Below, piece after piece: positions 1-8,101 of a stretch of 64,000 nt of DNA (positions are counted from its first letter, which is position 1; each line of letters starts with the position of its first letter). The translations under genes were made by a program, and so were the position numbers. The notes under the pieces are model-generated. The model was not told the DNA's origin, searched no databases, and saw only the letters and a list, made by a program, of their open reading frames with translations. Source of the DNA: Polaromonas sp. (GTDB lineage: Bacteria; Pseudomonadota; Gammaproteobacteria; Burkholderiales; Burkholderiaceae_C); NCBI GenBank assembly GCA_028291985.1, contig JAQGNE010000013.1, positions 40,456 to 104,455 of the forward strand, read 5' to 3'.

Positions 1-903
1 CTGCTTGATGCGGCGCAAACCGCCGCCCGCCTGCCCTGGACCCAGCTGGTCGAAGCCATCGCCAGTCTGCTGCGAGACCCATCGGTGCAGGTCGCACCCC
101 GTCTGGTGCAGGTCCTGCCGGGCGGCGGCAGTCTTTTCGTGATGCCTGCGCTGGATAGCCGTGTGGCCATCACCAAGCTGATCACCTTCACCCCAGGCAA
201 TGCGGGTGGCAGCCTGCCTGCAATTCAGGGCGACGTGCTGGTTTTTGATGTGGCTTCAGGCCAAAGGCAGCTGATACTGGATGGACCGACGGTAACCGCC
301 CGGCGGACAGCGGCGGTTTCGGCACTGGCGGCACGCCTGCTCGCGCCCGTGCCGCAAGGTCCCTTGCTGCTGATCGGGGCCGGGGTTCAGGCAAAGGCGC
401 ATCTTCAGGCTTTTGCCGAAGTGCTGGGTACGCAAGAGGTCATGATTGCCTCGCGACGCATCGACAGCAGTGAAGCACTGGCGCTGCACGCGCGGTCGCT
501 GGGTCTGAGCGCCCGCGTTGTGGGCGATGCCAATGCCGCGCTGGCCGATTGCGCCCTGGCCGTCACCTGCACACCTGCCAGCCAGGTGGTGCTGCATGCT
601 CTACCACCCTCTGGTATTTTTGTTGCTGCAGTAGGTGCCTTTACCCCATCCATGGCAGAACTTGCGCCGGTGCTTTGCAGGCATTTTCATGACCACGGCA
701 GCATTTTTGTGGACACAGGCGATGCTGCCCATGAGGCAGGCGACCTGTTGCAGGCGGGTCTTGACCCTGCCCGTTGCGAGACCTTGGCAGATGTAGTGAT
801 CAGCCCAGCCAGAGCGCGGCAAGGCCCGGTGCTGTTCAAAAGTTGTGGCTGGGCCGGATGGGACCTGGCAGCAGCAAGAACAGCGTTGTCAATCAGTGCT
901 TGA
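1..903 (+). CDS. Ornithine cyclodeaminase / mu-crystallin family reductase (5' end outside window)
   Basis: The reading frame is open from the first base, so the true start lies upstream; a GTG at 85 is the first possible start inside the window but would cut into the fold. About 300 residues are visible. The family is NAD(P)-dependent: members are ornithine cyclodeaminase, alanine dehydrogenase or delta1-pyrroline/piperideine-2-carboxylate reductase. A Rossmann nucleotide-binding motif, LLLIGAGVQAKAHLQAF, follows the substrate-binding half, which contains the conserved TARRTAAVSALAA stretch. Similar Comamonadaceae proteins are usually annotated as pyrroline-2-carboxylate reductases, but substrate cannot be decided from sequence alone. 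A 193 bp gap with no recognisable signal separates it from the HiPIP gene. Confidence 0.85.
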   Translation: MLDAAQTAARLPWTQLVEAIASLLRDPSVQVAPRLVQVLPGGGSLFVMPALDSRVAITKLITFTPGNAGGSLPAIQGDVLVFDVASGQRQLILDGPTVTARRTAAVSALAARLLAPVPQGPLLLIGAGVQAKAHLQAFAEVLGTQEVMIASRRIDSSEALALHARSLGLSARVVGDANAALADCALAVTCTPASQVVLHALPPSGIFVAAVGAFTPSMAELAPVLCRHFHDHGSIFVDTGDAAHEAGDLLQAGLDPARCETLADVVISPARARQGPVLFKSCGWAGWDLAAARTALSISA

Positions 904-1096
904 GGGATGCGGACGCACATTGCCTGACCAGCAATGACCTAGCGGCCCGCTCGGACACGACAGCAATGGCGCCCTGCGCGGCACCGATACAGGTCTAATC
1001 TGCAGGTGGAAGCTGCGTGTACCGCATTAGTACAGCTCGTACAGCTGACCCAGGCCAAGGCGGCGTCCGCCATCTACCGACAACGACAGGGAACCC

Positions 1097-1402
1097 ATGA
1101 CCAATCGCCGCGAATTCATTGTTCAACTCAGTGTGGGAAGCACCACCGTCCTGGCAGGGCATGCCTTTGCCCAGACACCCATGGTGGCAGAGACCGACGC
1201 GCAGTCTGTTGCCCTGGGTTACAAGGCCGACACCGCCAAGGTCGACAAGAAAAAATTTCCGAAGCACGAGGTAGCGCAGAAATGCAGCAACTGTGCGCTC
1301 TACCAGGGCAAACCAACCGATGCGGCCGCACCCTGCCCGTTGTTCGCTGGCAAACAGGTTGCAGGACCGGGCTGGTGCTCGGCATGGGCCAAAAAAGCCT
1401 GA
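1097..1402 (+). CDS. High-potential iron-sulfur protein (HiPIP)
   Basis: A 101-residue periplasmic electron carrier with one [4Fe-4S] cluster cycling between the 2+ and 3+ states. The N-terminus carries a twin-arginine-like motif (NRREFIV) and a hydrophobic stretch ending in AFAQ, which fits Tat export of the folded cluster protein. The four cluster cysteines are visible in the family pattern: CSNC, then CPLF, then GWCSAW at the C-terminus, which ends in Lys-Lys-Ala as in many HiPIPs. AGGGA precedes the ATG by a few bases. The gene appears monocistronic and is convergent with dcd. In the family such proteins donate electrons to oxidases or photosynthetic reaction centres; the partner here is unknown. 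Confidence 0.95.
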   Translation: MTNRREFIVQLSVGSTTVLAGHAFAQTPMVAETDAQSVALGYKADTAKVDKKKFPKHEVAQKCSNCALYQGKPTDAAAPCPLFAGKQVAGPGWCSAWAKKA

Positions 1403-1475
1403 GCCTTCGTGCAGCCGCGCGCCACACGAGGTGCTGCGCGCGGCGGCGACGCTTCGCCTACCGACAGGCGTAGCC

Positions 1476-2060
1476 TCAGGCCTTGGGCAGCGTCACCCCC
1501 ACCTGACCCTGGTATTTGCCGCCCCTGTCCTTGTACGAGGTTTCGCAGACATCATCAGGGTCGCTTTCAAAAAACAGCACCTGGGCACAGCCCTCGCCGG
1601 CATAGATCTTGGCGGGCAGCGGCGTGGTGTTTGAAAATTCCAAGGTGACGTAGCCCTCCCACTCGGGCTCGAACGGGGTCACATTGACGATGATGCCGCA
1701 GCGGGCATAAGTGCTTTTGCCCAGGCAGATCGTCAGCACATTGCGCGGAATGCGAAAGTACTCGACCGTGCGGGCCAGTGCAAAGCTGTTCGGCGGAATG
1801 ATGCAGCTGTCGCCATGAAAGTCGACGAAGCTCTTTTCGTCAAAGTTTTTCGGGTCAACCACCGTGCTGTGGATATTGGTGAAAACCTTGAATTCAGGCG
1901 CGCAGCGGATGTCATAACCGTAGCTGCTGGTCCCGTAGCTGATGATCTTCTGGCTCGTACCAGCGACATCCCGCTGGCGGACTTGCGCCGGCTCGAAAGG
2001 CTCGATCATTCCGGTCGTTTCTGCCATGCGGCGTATCCACTTGTCGCTTTTAATGCTCAT
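1476..2060 (-). CDS. dcd: dCTP deaminase
   Basis: Converts dCTP to dUTP, feeding thymidylate synthesis. The 194-residue length fits the homotrimeric bacterial Dcd family. Visible motifs are YGYDIRC near residue 48, [15 protein letters not shown], the GKSTYARCG segment (Ser and Arg contact the triphosphate), and TPFEPEWEG containing the catalytic Glu. The C-terminus with KYQGQ is the nucleotide-closing tail. A good AGGAG lies 7 bp upstream of the ATG. The gene is convergent with the HiPIP gene. A copy of the dispersed Comamonadaceae-type repeat lies just upstream (2105-2155). Confidence 0.96.
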   Translation of the reverse strand: MSIKSDKWIRRMAETTGMIEPFEPAQVRQRDVAGTSQKIISYGTSSYGYDIRCAPEFKVFTNIHSTVVDPKNFDEKSFVDFHGDSCIIPPNSFALARTVEYFRIPRNVLTICLGKSTYARCGIIVNVTPFEPEWEGYVTLEFSNTTPLPAKIYAGEGCAQVLFFESDPDDVCETSYKDRGGKYQGQVGVTLPKA

Positions 2061-2104
2061 CGTTTACTCCTGCACCCATTGTATGGCACGGCAGAGCGAA
2101 AACA

Positions 2105-2155
2105 CTATTCATTTGATAGCTGCTACCCCTTATATTCATTGGGCTAGAGGCCTGT
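2105..2155. repeat. Dispersed short repeat, copy 1
   Basis: Contains the family core GATAGCTGCTACCCCTTATA followed by TTCATTGGGCTAGAGGCC. It lies between dcd and guaD and abuts the guaD stop codon. Related copies occur at 11790, 13545, 15842, 21534, 26945, 38215, 51227 and 59878. Confidence 0.75.
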
Positions 2156-3450
2156 CAGGCTTGAATAACGGTACTGTCGATGACACGGTCGTCACCCAGC
2201 ACGATAAGGGCAAAAAGCAGCTCGTCCAGGTTGGTGGCCAAAGCGGTCTTGCGCGCCAGCAAAGGCGTCGCCTTCGGATCAAGCACCACAAAATCAGCCT
2301 CGCAGCCTGGCAGCAGATTGCCGACAACACCCTCCAGGCCCATCGCACGGGCCGCACCAGCGGTGTGCTGCCACCACAGGTTTTGCGGTGCGATGCTGAC
2401 GCCCGGCTTGGTCTGGCCTTCCCGCCCCACGTAATACGCTGCCAGCATGGTGTGAAACGGGCTGAAGCTGGTGCCGCCGCCCACATCGCTGGCCAGGCCA
2501 TATAAAAACCCGACACGGTCAGCGCCTGCGTAGTCGAAAAAACCGCTGCCCAAAAACAGGTTGCTGGTCGGGCTGACAGCCGCTGCTGCGCCGGTGGCAC
2601 GCATCACGGCGCGGTCATCATCGTCAAAATGAATGCAGTGCGCATACACCGCACGTTGCCGCAACAGGCCAAATTTTTCGTACACGCTCAGATAGCTTCG
2701 CGCGTCAGGGTACAAGCTTTTGACCCAGGCGATTTCGTCCCTGTTTTCCGCCACATGTGACTGGATCCACACATCCGGAAAGCGGGCAGCTAACTCGCCC
2801 GACCCTTGCAGCTGCGCGGCGCTGCAACTCGGCACGAAGCGCGGCGTGATCGCGTAACCCAGCCGGTCAAGGCCGTGCCATTTCCTGATCAGCAATTCGG
2901 TTTCGACCAGGCTTTGTTCCAGTTCGTCACGCACACCGTCCGGCGCGTTCTGGTCCATCAGTACCTTGCCGGCCACCATGCGCAGGTTACGCCGCTGCGC
3001 CTCCCCCAGCAGTGCATCGACAGAGCCTGCATGCGAGCTGGCAAAGGCCAGCGCCGTGGTGACGCCGTTTCGCAAAAGCTCTGCTATGAAAAAAGAAGCT
3101 GCTTCCGCAGCGTATGCGGAAACTGCAAAGCGCTTTTCGTGGGGAAAGGTATAGGTTTCAAGCCAGGGCAGCAGGCCGTCGGCGGGTGAGCCGATGACGT
3201 CAAGCTGCGGGTAATGGATGTGCATGTCCACAAAGCCCGGCGCGATGATGCGCCCTGGCAGGTGCTCGATGGCAACGCCGATATAGCGACCAGCAAGCTG
3301 CTGGTAGCTGCCAATGGCCTTGACGACACGGCGCCCGCTGGCGTCTGCGTCCGTTACCAGCAGCCCATCCTCTTCGTACAGCGCTGCGCCGGGGCTGCCG
3401 GGTGCTTCCGGCTCAGCAAAATACAACAGGGATGCGCGGTAGGCTTTCAT
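2155..3450 (-). CDS. guaD: Guanine deaminase
   Basis: Hydrolyses guanine to xanthine and ammonia, supplying xanthine dehydrogenase encoded further along. The 431 residues form an amidohydrolase-superfamily TIM barrel. Zinc-binding and catalytic motifs are in family order: DMHIHYPQ near residue 77 (HxH), SHVAENRDE (His), YAHCIHFDD (His) and ASDVGGGTS (Asp). The segment around LPWLETYTFPHE is characteristic of GuaD. The ATG at 3450 gives full family length. It is transcribed in the same direction as the upstream que genes, but 67 bp separate it from queD and a separate promoter is possible. It belongs functionally to the purine catabolic cluster. Confidence 0.95.
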   Translation of the reverse strand: MKAYRASLLYFAEPEAPGSPGAALYEEDGLLVTDADASGRRVVKAIGSYQQLAGRYIGVAIEHLPGRIIAPGFVDMHIHYPQLDVIGSPADGLLPWLETYTFPHEKRFAVSAYAAEAASFFIAELLRNGVTTALAFASSHAGSVDALLGEAQRRNLRMVAGKVLMDQNAPDGVRDELEQSLVETELLIRKWHGLDRLGYAITPRFVPSCSAAQLQGSGELAARFPDVWIQSHVAENRDEIAWVKSLYPDARSYLSVYEKFGLLRQRAVYAHCIHFDDDDRAVMRATGAAAAVSPTSNLFLGSGFFDYAGADRVGFLYGLASDVGGGTSFSPFHTMLAAYYVGREGQTKPGVSIAPQNLWWQHTAGAARAMGLEGVVGNLLPGCEADFVVLDPKATPLLARKTALATNLDELLFALIVLGDDRVIDSTVIQA

Positions 3451-3517
3451 GCCTTCAGCTTAACCGGCACACAACAGGCTGGCATACGCCGGTACCGATA
3501 AACGCTATGTGCAGCCC

Positions 3518-3904
3518 TCACCGGCTCAGCGTGCAGCTGTCGCCCACCGATTCGCGCCACACCCGGACTTTGGACAGACCCGGCAGATCGCCCGACAGCT
3601 GTTGCCAGATGAAGCCGCACAGGTTTTCAAGCGTTGCCGCTCCCAGGCCCGCAACTTCATCCAGTAAATGGTGGTCAAGCTGGGAACGTACCCGTTCAGC
3701 GGCTTGCCGCACATGGCCCAGGTCCATCACCATGCCGGTCTTCGCGTTCGGCATACCGCTTACGCTGACTTCCGCATGGTAGGTATGCCCGTGTACACGG
3801 CGGCTGCCCGCCGCTTCGATGTCGCGCTGCAGTGTGTGCGCTGCATCAAAGAAAAACCGCTGGCTGATCTCATAGGTCATGGCGTGGTTCGCGGCGTGGC
3901 TCAT
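3518..3904 (-). CDS. queD: 6-carboxy-5,6,7,8-tetrahydropterin synthase family protein (QueD-like)
   Basis: COG0720/PTPS-fold protein of 128 residues, expected to make 6-carboxytetrahydropterin from 7,8-dihydroneopterin triphosphate in queuosine/7-deazaguanine synthesis. The start at 3904 overlaps the queE stop as ATGA, so the two genes are translationally coupled. Zinc ligands are visible in FDAAHTL and in VHGHTYH; the C-terminal LDHHLLDEV and ATLENL segments match the family. Oddity: the canonical QueD motif is C-x3-HGH, whereas here the residues are S-R-R-V-H-G-H, so Ser stands where the catalytic Cys is expected. The genetic context with queE still supports the queuosine pathway; the catalytic subtype is uncertain. 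Confidence 0.85.
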   Translation of the reverse strand: MSHAANHAMTYEISQRFFFDAAHTLQRDIEAAGSRRVHGHTYHAEVSVSGMPNAKTGMVMDLGHVRQAAERVRSQLDHHLLDEVAGLGAATLENLCGFIWQQLSGDLPGLSKVRVWRESVGDSCTLSR

Positions 3905-4533
3905 CGAATACCTGTCAGCTTGTGGGTTTGCAGGCTCAGGCGCCAGGCTGGTCGCTGCAGGCACAGCGCTATGCAGCGCTGGGTGTTCTCGGCCTGCAGG
4001 ATGTTGTCCATCGGCTGCAGGTAGTGGTGCGTAAAGCGGGCGGCCTCCAGTTCGTCCAGGTTCAGGCCCATCTGCGGCCACACCACCTTGAGTTCATGCC
4101 CCTCGCGCTGCACCCAGGGCGCACCCGCCTTGGGGCTGACGCATATCCAGTCAATACCCGGCGGCGCCGCGAGGCTGCCATTGGTTTCAACCGCGATCTG
4201 AAAACCCAGCGCATGCAGGGCTTCCACCAGCGCATCATCGACCTGCAGCAACGGCTCGCCGCCCGTCAACACGACGAACCGGTGTGCGTGACCAGCGCCC
4301 GGCCATTGCGCAGCGATGGCTTCAGCCAGCGCCCCGGCGCTGAATTTTCCGCCCTGCGTGCCATCGGTACCGACGAAATCGGTGTCGCAGAACTGGCAGA
4401 TGGCGTTGGCCCGGTCGCTCTCGCGGCCCGACCACAGGTTGCAGCCGGCAAAGCGGCAGAACACCGCCGGCCTGCCGGCGTTTGCACCTTCGCCTTGCAG
4501 GGTATAGAAAATTTCCTTGACCTGATAGCTCAT
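3901..4533 (-). CDS. queE: 7-carboxy-7-deazaguanine synthase
   Basis: Radical SAM enzyme that converts 6-carboxytetrahydropterin to 7-carboxy-7-deazaguanine. The protein has about 210 residues starting at the ATG at 4533 (MSYQVKEIF); an upstream ATG at 4545 is possible. EIFYTLQGEG opens the protein. The cluster cysteines form a C-x14-C-x2-C pattern (GCNLW..., then CQFCDTDF), the variant known from Burkholderia QueE rather than plain CxxxCxxC. VVLTGGEPLLQ is the SAM-binding GGE motif and AVETNGS follows. It overlaps queD by 4 bp. The queC and queF genes are not in the window. Confidence 0.95.
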   Translation of the reverse strand: MSYQVKEIFYTLQGEGANAGRPAVFCRFAGCNLWSGRESDRANAICQFCDTDFVGTDGTQGGKFSAGALAEAIAAQWPGAGHAHRFVVLTGGEPLLQVDDALVEALHALGFQIAVETNGSLAAPPGIDWICVSPKAGAPWVQREGHELKVVWPQMGLNLDELEAARFTHHYLQPMDNILQAENTQRCIALCLQRPAWRLSLQTHKLTGIR

Positions 4534-4659
4534 GACGCGCGCCATAAGAGGCAATTTCGCGCATTCAGGCGGCCGGGTTTAAAGCTAGCGGCGCACACGG
4601 TAAAAACACAACCGGTGGCCACGAGGTTTTTGTACATGGTAGTCCTCTACATGGCCCCC

Positions 4660-4710
4660 AAAATAAAAAGAGCCGCCGTGCGGAGGCGGCACGGCGACAG
4701 GCTTTATTTT
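4660..4710. terminator. Putative bidirectional terminator
   Basis: A GC-rich hairpin (GCCGCC...GGCGGC) is flanked by AAAATAAA on the left and TTTATTTT on the right, so a T-tract follows the stem in both directions. It lies between queE and the decayed beta-propeller gene, where it would end transcription of the latter. Confidence 0.55.
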
Positions 4711-4768
4711 ACGCGGCGGGCTGATGGCTTGCAGCGCCTCCGCTCACTCACGCCGAAGCGTCAGTGCG

Positions 4769-5585
4769 TCATCTTCCCGCGGATGGGGGCCGGGCGGCCG
4801 GCAACTTGAGCGAGCGCCCGGTATTGAGCAGCCGATCGCCCTCGACACGAAGGATGGAAATGTCCTGGGCAATGAAGTTGCCGGCGTCCTGGTACCCGCT
4901 GTCCTGGCTGAAAACCGCACCTTCAGGCGGTCCCCGCACAACTTCTGCGCCACGCGTGACTTTTTTGCCGTTTATTTTTTAGCGGCACGACAGCGGGTTG
5001 CGGCGGTAGAACGCTGCCGTGGTGGCCGAGTTGCTAGCCTTGAGTAGCACCGCCACGGCCATTTTTCCATCCCGGCTGATGGCCAGCCCTTCAGGAGCAT
5101 CGCCCACGACCACCTTGTCGATCACGCGCGGCGGGTTGGCCTCGATATCGATCCCGCTGACGGTATCGGTATGTCCGTCGGCAGCGCCCGAGCTGCCGTT
5201 GTCTGCGGTCAGGGCCAGTTTGCCCTCAGGCGTCACGTCCACCTTGTAGGGCCGCAGGCGGCAGGCACATCCAGCTTGCTGTAGGTGACCTTTTCGCTAT
5301 CGTTTCGTCGGGCGTAATGGCCAAGTTTACGGGCGGCCGGCGATCGTGTTGGGCAGCGGTAGATTCACGATGATGCGCGCCAACGGCGGGTCAGTCCGAT
5401 GTCGACGATCGACAGCGTATCGCGCCCCGGGGCGCTCAAAACAATCTGCCGGTAGCGTCCCAAGACTGTTTTTTGTCATTGGCAACAATCATCAGCTCAC
5501 GCTTGCCGGAGGGCACGGGCGGGCTGGCGCAACTGGCGAGGGTGATGGCAGCAATGGCGGCAACCGTGGAGAGTCAAAAGCTCAT
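4769..5585 (-). pseudogene. Decayed YncE-like beta-propeller lipoprotein gene
   Basis: Pieces of one protein are read in order on the minus strand but in shifting frames. The N-terminal piece has a lipoprotein-like signal (ITLASCASPPVP) followed by GKRELMIVANDKKQSWD; an in-frame TGA is the fourth codon after the ATG at 5585. Propeller blades follow: PGRDTLSIVDIG, then NLPLPNTIAG and LAITPDE, then VDVTPEGKLALTADNG, then GDAPEGLAISRDGKMAVAV. The C-terminal piece has GPPEGAVFSQDSGY and NFIAQDISILRVEGDRLL. At least four frame changes plus the nonsense codon separate these pieces, so no functional product is expected. Intact relatives are YVTN/YncE-type secreted propellers of unclear role. Confidence 0.85.
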
Positions 5586-5697
5586 GGAATCTGACTTATG
5601 CGTCCGCGCCCAGGCTGAAGGCCGGGTACCGGTCGGGGACCTTGCCTTGGTATGCAGCCGATGGAACCCGGTCCCGAGAGCTTTTCACTACAGGGGG

Positions 5698-6750
5698 CTA
5701 GGCAGGCGAGGCAAACGCGTCAAAGCATCCCTGCAGATGGTCAAGGTGGCGGCGTCTGGCTGCATCATCGATAAAACTGGCCTCAAAGCTGTTGCGCGCC
5801 AGCCGGTAAGCCTGCTCGGTATCCAGGCCGATGGCGGCGAAAGTCTGCAGGAAGTTGTCGTTCATGTAACCGCCAAAGTAGGCCGGGTCATCCGAGTTGA
5901 CGGTCGCGGCAATGCCGGCATCCAGCAGTTTGCCCAGGTTATGACTGGCCAGGTCTGGAAAGACGCACAGCTTCAGGTTGGACAACGGACAGACCGTCAA
6001 CGCGATCTGGTCCCGCGCCAGCCGCTCCATCAGCAAGCGGTCCTTGACCGATTGCACGCCGTGATCGATACGCTCGACTTTCAGCACGTCCAGTGCCGTC
6101 CAGACATAGGCGGGCGGTCCTTCTTCACCGGCATGCGCGACCAGCCGAAAGCCAAGCTCACGGCAACGCGCAAACACTTTCGCAAACTTTTCTGGCGGAT
6201 TGCCCACCTCACCCGAGTCCAGGCCGATACCCGTGATCCTGTCGCGCCAGGGCATGGCCTGCTCAAGGGTCTCGAAGGCCTCCTGCTCGCTCAGGTGGCG
6301 CAAGAAACACATGATCAGCAAGGCGCTGATGCCATACCGCTTTTGGGCGTCAACACAGGCACGGTGCAGGCCGTCGATGACTGTTTCCATGCTGATGCCG
6401 CGCGCCGTATGAGTTTGCGGGTCAAAGAACAGCTCGGCGTGGACCACATGGTCAGCCGCTGCCCTGGCAAAGTAAGCCATGGCCATGTCATAAAAATCCT
6501 GCGCCTGGATGAGCACGCTGGCGCCGGCGTAGTAGATGTCCAGAAAGCTCTGCAGGTCTGTGAAGGCATACGCGGCTCGTAGCTCTTCGACTGTCCGGTA
6601 GGCAATTTCCATGCGGTTGCGTTCTGCCAGCGCAAAAATCAGCTCCGGCTCCAGTGAACCTTCAATATGGATATGCAGCTCGGCCTTCGGCATCTGGCTG
6701 AGCAGCTGCGGCAACCGGCCAGTGGCAATCGGTTTAACGGCAAAGGTCAT
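5698..6750 (-). CDS. add: Adenosine deaminase family protein, probable adenine deaminase
   Basis: Zinc hydrolase of 350 residues from the ATG at 6750; an in-frame upstream extension lacks family similarity. Motifs are LHIHIEGSLEPEL (HxH metal ligands) near residue 25, VAHAGEEGPP (His and catalytic Glu), VERIDHG, VCPLSNLKLCVF and TVNSDDPAYFGGY (metal Asp). The overall pattern (IYYAGASVL, FFDPQTHTARG) resembles the Pseudomonas-type proteins in this family that act on adenine rather than adenosine; this is inference from remembered similarity. The product would be hypoxanthine, the first substrate of XdhAB. It lies downstream of, and in the same direction as, the BMP importer genes, beyond a terminator-like hairpin. 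Confidence 0.9.
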   Translation of the reverse strand: MTFAVKPIATGRLPQLLSQMPKAELHIHIEGSLEPELIFALAERNRMEIAYRTVEELRAAYAFTDLQSFLDIYYAGASVLIQAQDFYDMAMAYFARAAADHVVHAELFFDPQTHTARGISMETVIDGLHRACVDAQKRYGISALLIMCFLRHLSEQEAFETLEQAMPWRDRITGIGLDSGEVGNPPEKFAKVFARCRELGFRLVAHAGEEGPPAYVWTALDVLKVERIDHGVQSVKDRLLMERLARDQIALTVCPLSNLKLCVFPDLASHNLGKLLDAGIAATVNSDDPAYFGGYMNDNFLQTFAAIGLDTEQAYRLARNSFEASFIDDAARRRHLDHLQGCFDAFASPA

Positions 6751-6773
6751 GTGCGCTCCATCATGGCGGAAAC

Positions 6774-6808
6774 AAAAAAGCTGCCAGCAACGCGTGTCGC
6801 TGGCAGCT
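6774..6808 (-). terminator. Rho-independent terminator after the BMP transporter operon
   Basis: A perfect 10-bp stem, AGCTGCCAGC (6779-6788) pairing with GCTGGCAGCT (6799-6808), has a run of A on its left, which is a U-tract on the minus-strand transcript. It lies between the BMP binding-protein gene and the deaminase gene, so the deaminase may be partly insulated from the importer operon. Confidence 0.8.
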
Positions 6809-6841
6809 GACGGGGCGGGCACTACCCGCCAAAGCTGCGGG

Positions 6842-8002
6842 TCAGTTGCCAGGCACCCTGCCTTCAACGCCTTTGACGTAGGTCTTCAGGCTTCCCAGAA
6901 ATTTATCATCGGCCACCGTATCCTTCGCAACCAGCTCCTTGCCGGTGTTGTCCATGATGGGGCCCTTCCAGATGGAAAAACTGCCGTCCTTCAGGCCGGC
7001 CTTGACCTCGTCAACCCGTTTTTTGGTTTCTTCAGGCACATCGGCGGCCACGGAAATCATATCGATAGCGCCTTCTTTCACGCCCCACCAGGCACCCGTG
7101 CCGCCGGTCCATTTGCCTTCCAGCGCTTCACCGACTGCCTTGACATAGTAGGGTCCCCAGTTAATCACCGCCGAGCCGAGGTGGGCTTTCGGGCCGTAAG
7201 CCGTCATGTCGGAATCCCAGCCGAAAGCGCGCTTGCCCATTTTCTCGGCGGTCTGCAGCACAGCCGACGAGTCGGTGTTCTGGAACAGCACATCCGCGCC
7301 GCCGTTGATCAATGCCGTTGCCGCTTCGGTTTCCTTGGGCGGGTTGAACCATTCGTTGACCCACACCACCTTGGTCTTGACGTTCGGATTGACCGACTGC
7401 GCGCCCAGCGTGAAGCTGTTGATGTTGCGCACCACTTCTGGAATCGGCACGGAGCCAACCACACCCAGTGTGCCGCTCTTGCTCATCTTGCCGGCAATCA
7501 CACCAGCCATGTAGGCGCCTTCATAGGTGCGGCTGTCGTAGGTGCGCAGGTTAGCGGCGGTTTTATAGCCGGTCGCATGCTCGAATTTGACATCCTTCAA
7601 GTCAGCAGCCGCCTTGAGCATGGGCTCCATATAGCCAAAAGTGGTGCCAAAAATCATGGTGGCGCCCTGGCTGGCCATGTCGCGGATCACGCGCTCGGCG
7701 TCGGCCGACTCGGGGACCTTCTCGACAAAGCTGGTGACAACCTTGTCGCCGTAGGCTTTTTCGACTTCCTTGCGGCCGTTGTCATGCGAGAAGGTCCAAC
7801 CGCCGTCACCGACGGGCCCTATATAGGCAAACGCCACCTTCAGCGGTGCAGGCTTGGCAGGCGCTGCGGCGGCAGCTGGCGCGGGCGCCGGCGCAGGTGC
7901 GGGCGTCGCCACTTCGGTTTTGCTGCAGCCGACAAGTGCGGCGCCTGCTACCGCGGTAAGGGCCGCCAGCTTCAAAAGGGAACGTTTATGCAGATCAGTC
8001 AT
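6842..8002 (-). CDS. BMP-family ABC transporter substrate-binding lipoprotein (nucleoside/purine)
   Basis: Binding protein of 386 residues, Bmp/PnrA-like, expected to capture nucleosides or purines in the periplasm. The start at 8002 (MTDLHKRSLLK) gives a lipoprotein signal with lipobox LVGC and a Pro-Ala-rich spacer of about 20 residues. Family motifs include VAFAYIGPVGDGGW, FGTTFGYMEP, AYMAGVIAG and WVNEWFNPPKE. It is the last gene of the importer set, with 99 bp between it and the permease gene. The placement next to purine deaminases supports a purine-related substrate; the exact ligand is unknown. Confidence 0.92.
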   Translation of the reverse strand: MTDLHKRSLLKLAALTAVAGAALVGCSKTEVATPAPAPAPAPAAAAAPAKPAPLKVAFAYIGPVGDGGWTFSHDNGRKEVEKAYGDKVVTSFVEKVPESADAERVIRDMASQGATMIFGTTFGYMEPMLKAAADLKDVKFEHATGYKTAANLRTYDSRTYEGAYMAGVIAGKMSKSGTLGVVGSVPIPEVVRNINSFTLGAQSVNPNVKTKVVWVNEWFNPPKETEAATALINGGADVLFQNTDSSAVLQTAEKMGKRAFGWDSDMTAYGPKAHLGSAVINWGPYYVKAVGEALEGKWTGGTGAWWGVKEGAIDMISVAADVPEETKKRVDEVKAGLKDGSFSIWKGPIMDNTGKELVAKDTVADDKFLGSLKTYVKGVEGRVPGN

Positions 8003-8101
8003 GTCATTTCGCTTTCGTTGTAAAAACCAGGTACGGGCCACAAGCCGTCAGGTTGCAGACACGGCCCGCCGCCGAAAAAATCGATTATGCAGCCCGACGC
8101 C

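Noticed and set aside
6611..8023. 470-codon plus-strand open frame opposite the BMP protein and deaminase genes
   Set aside because: It spans two real genes and their terminator on the other strand and has no recognisable domain.
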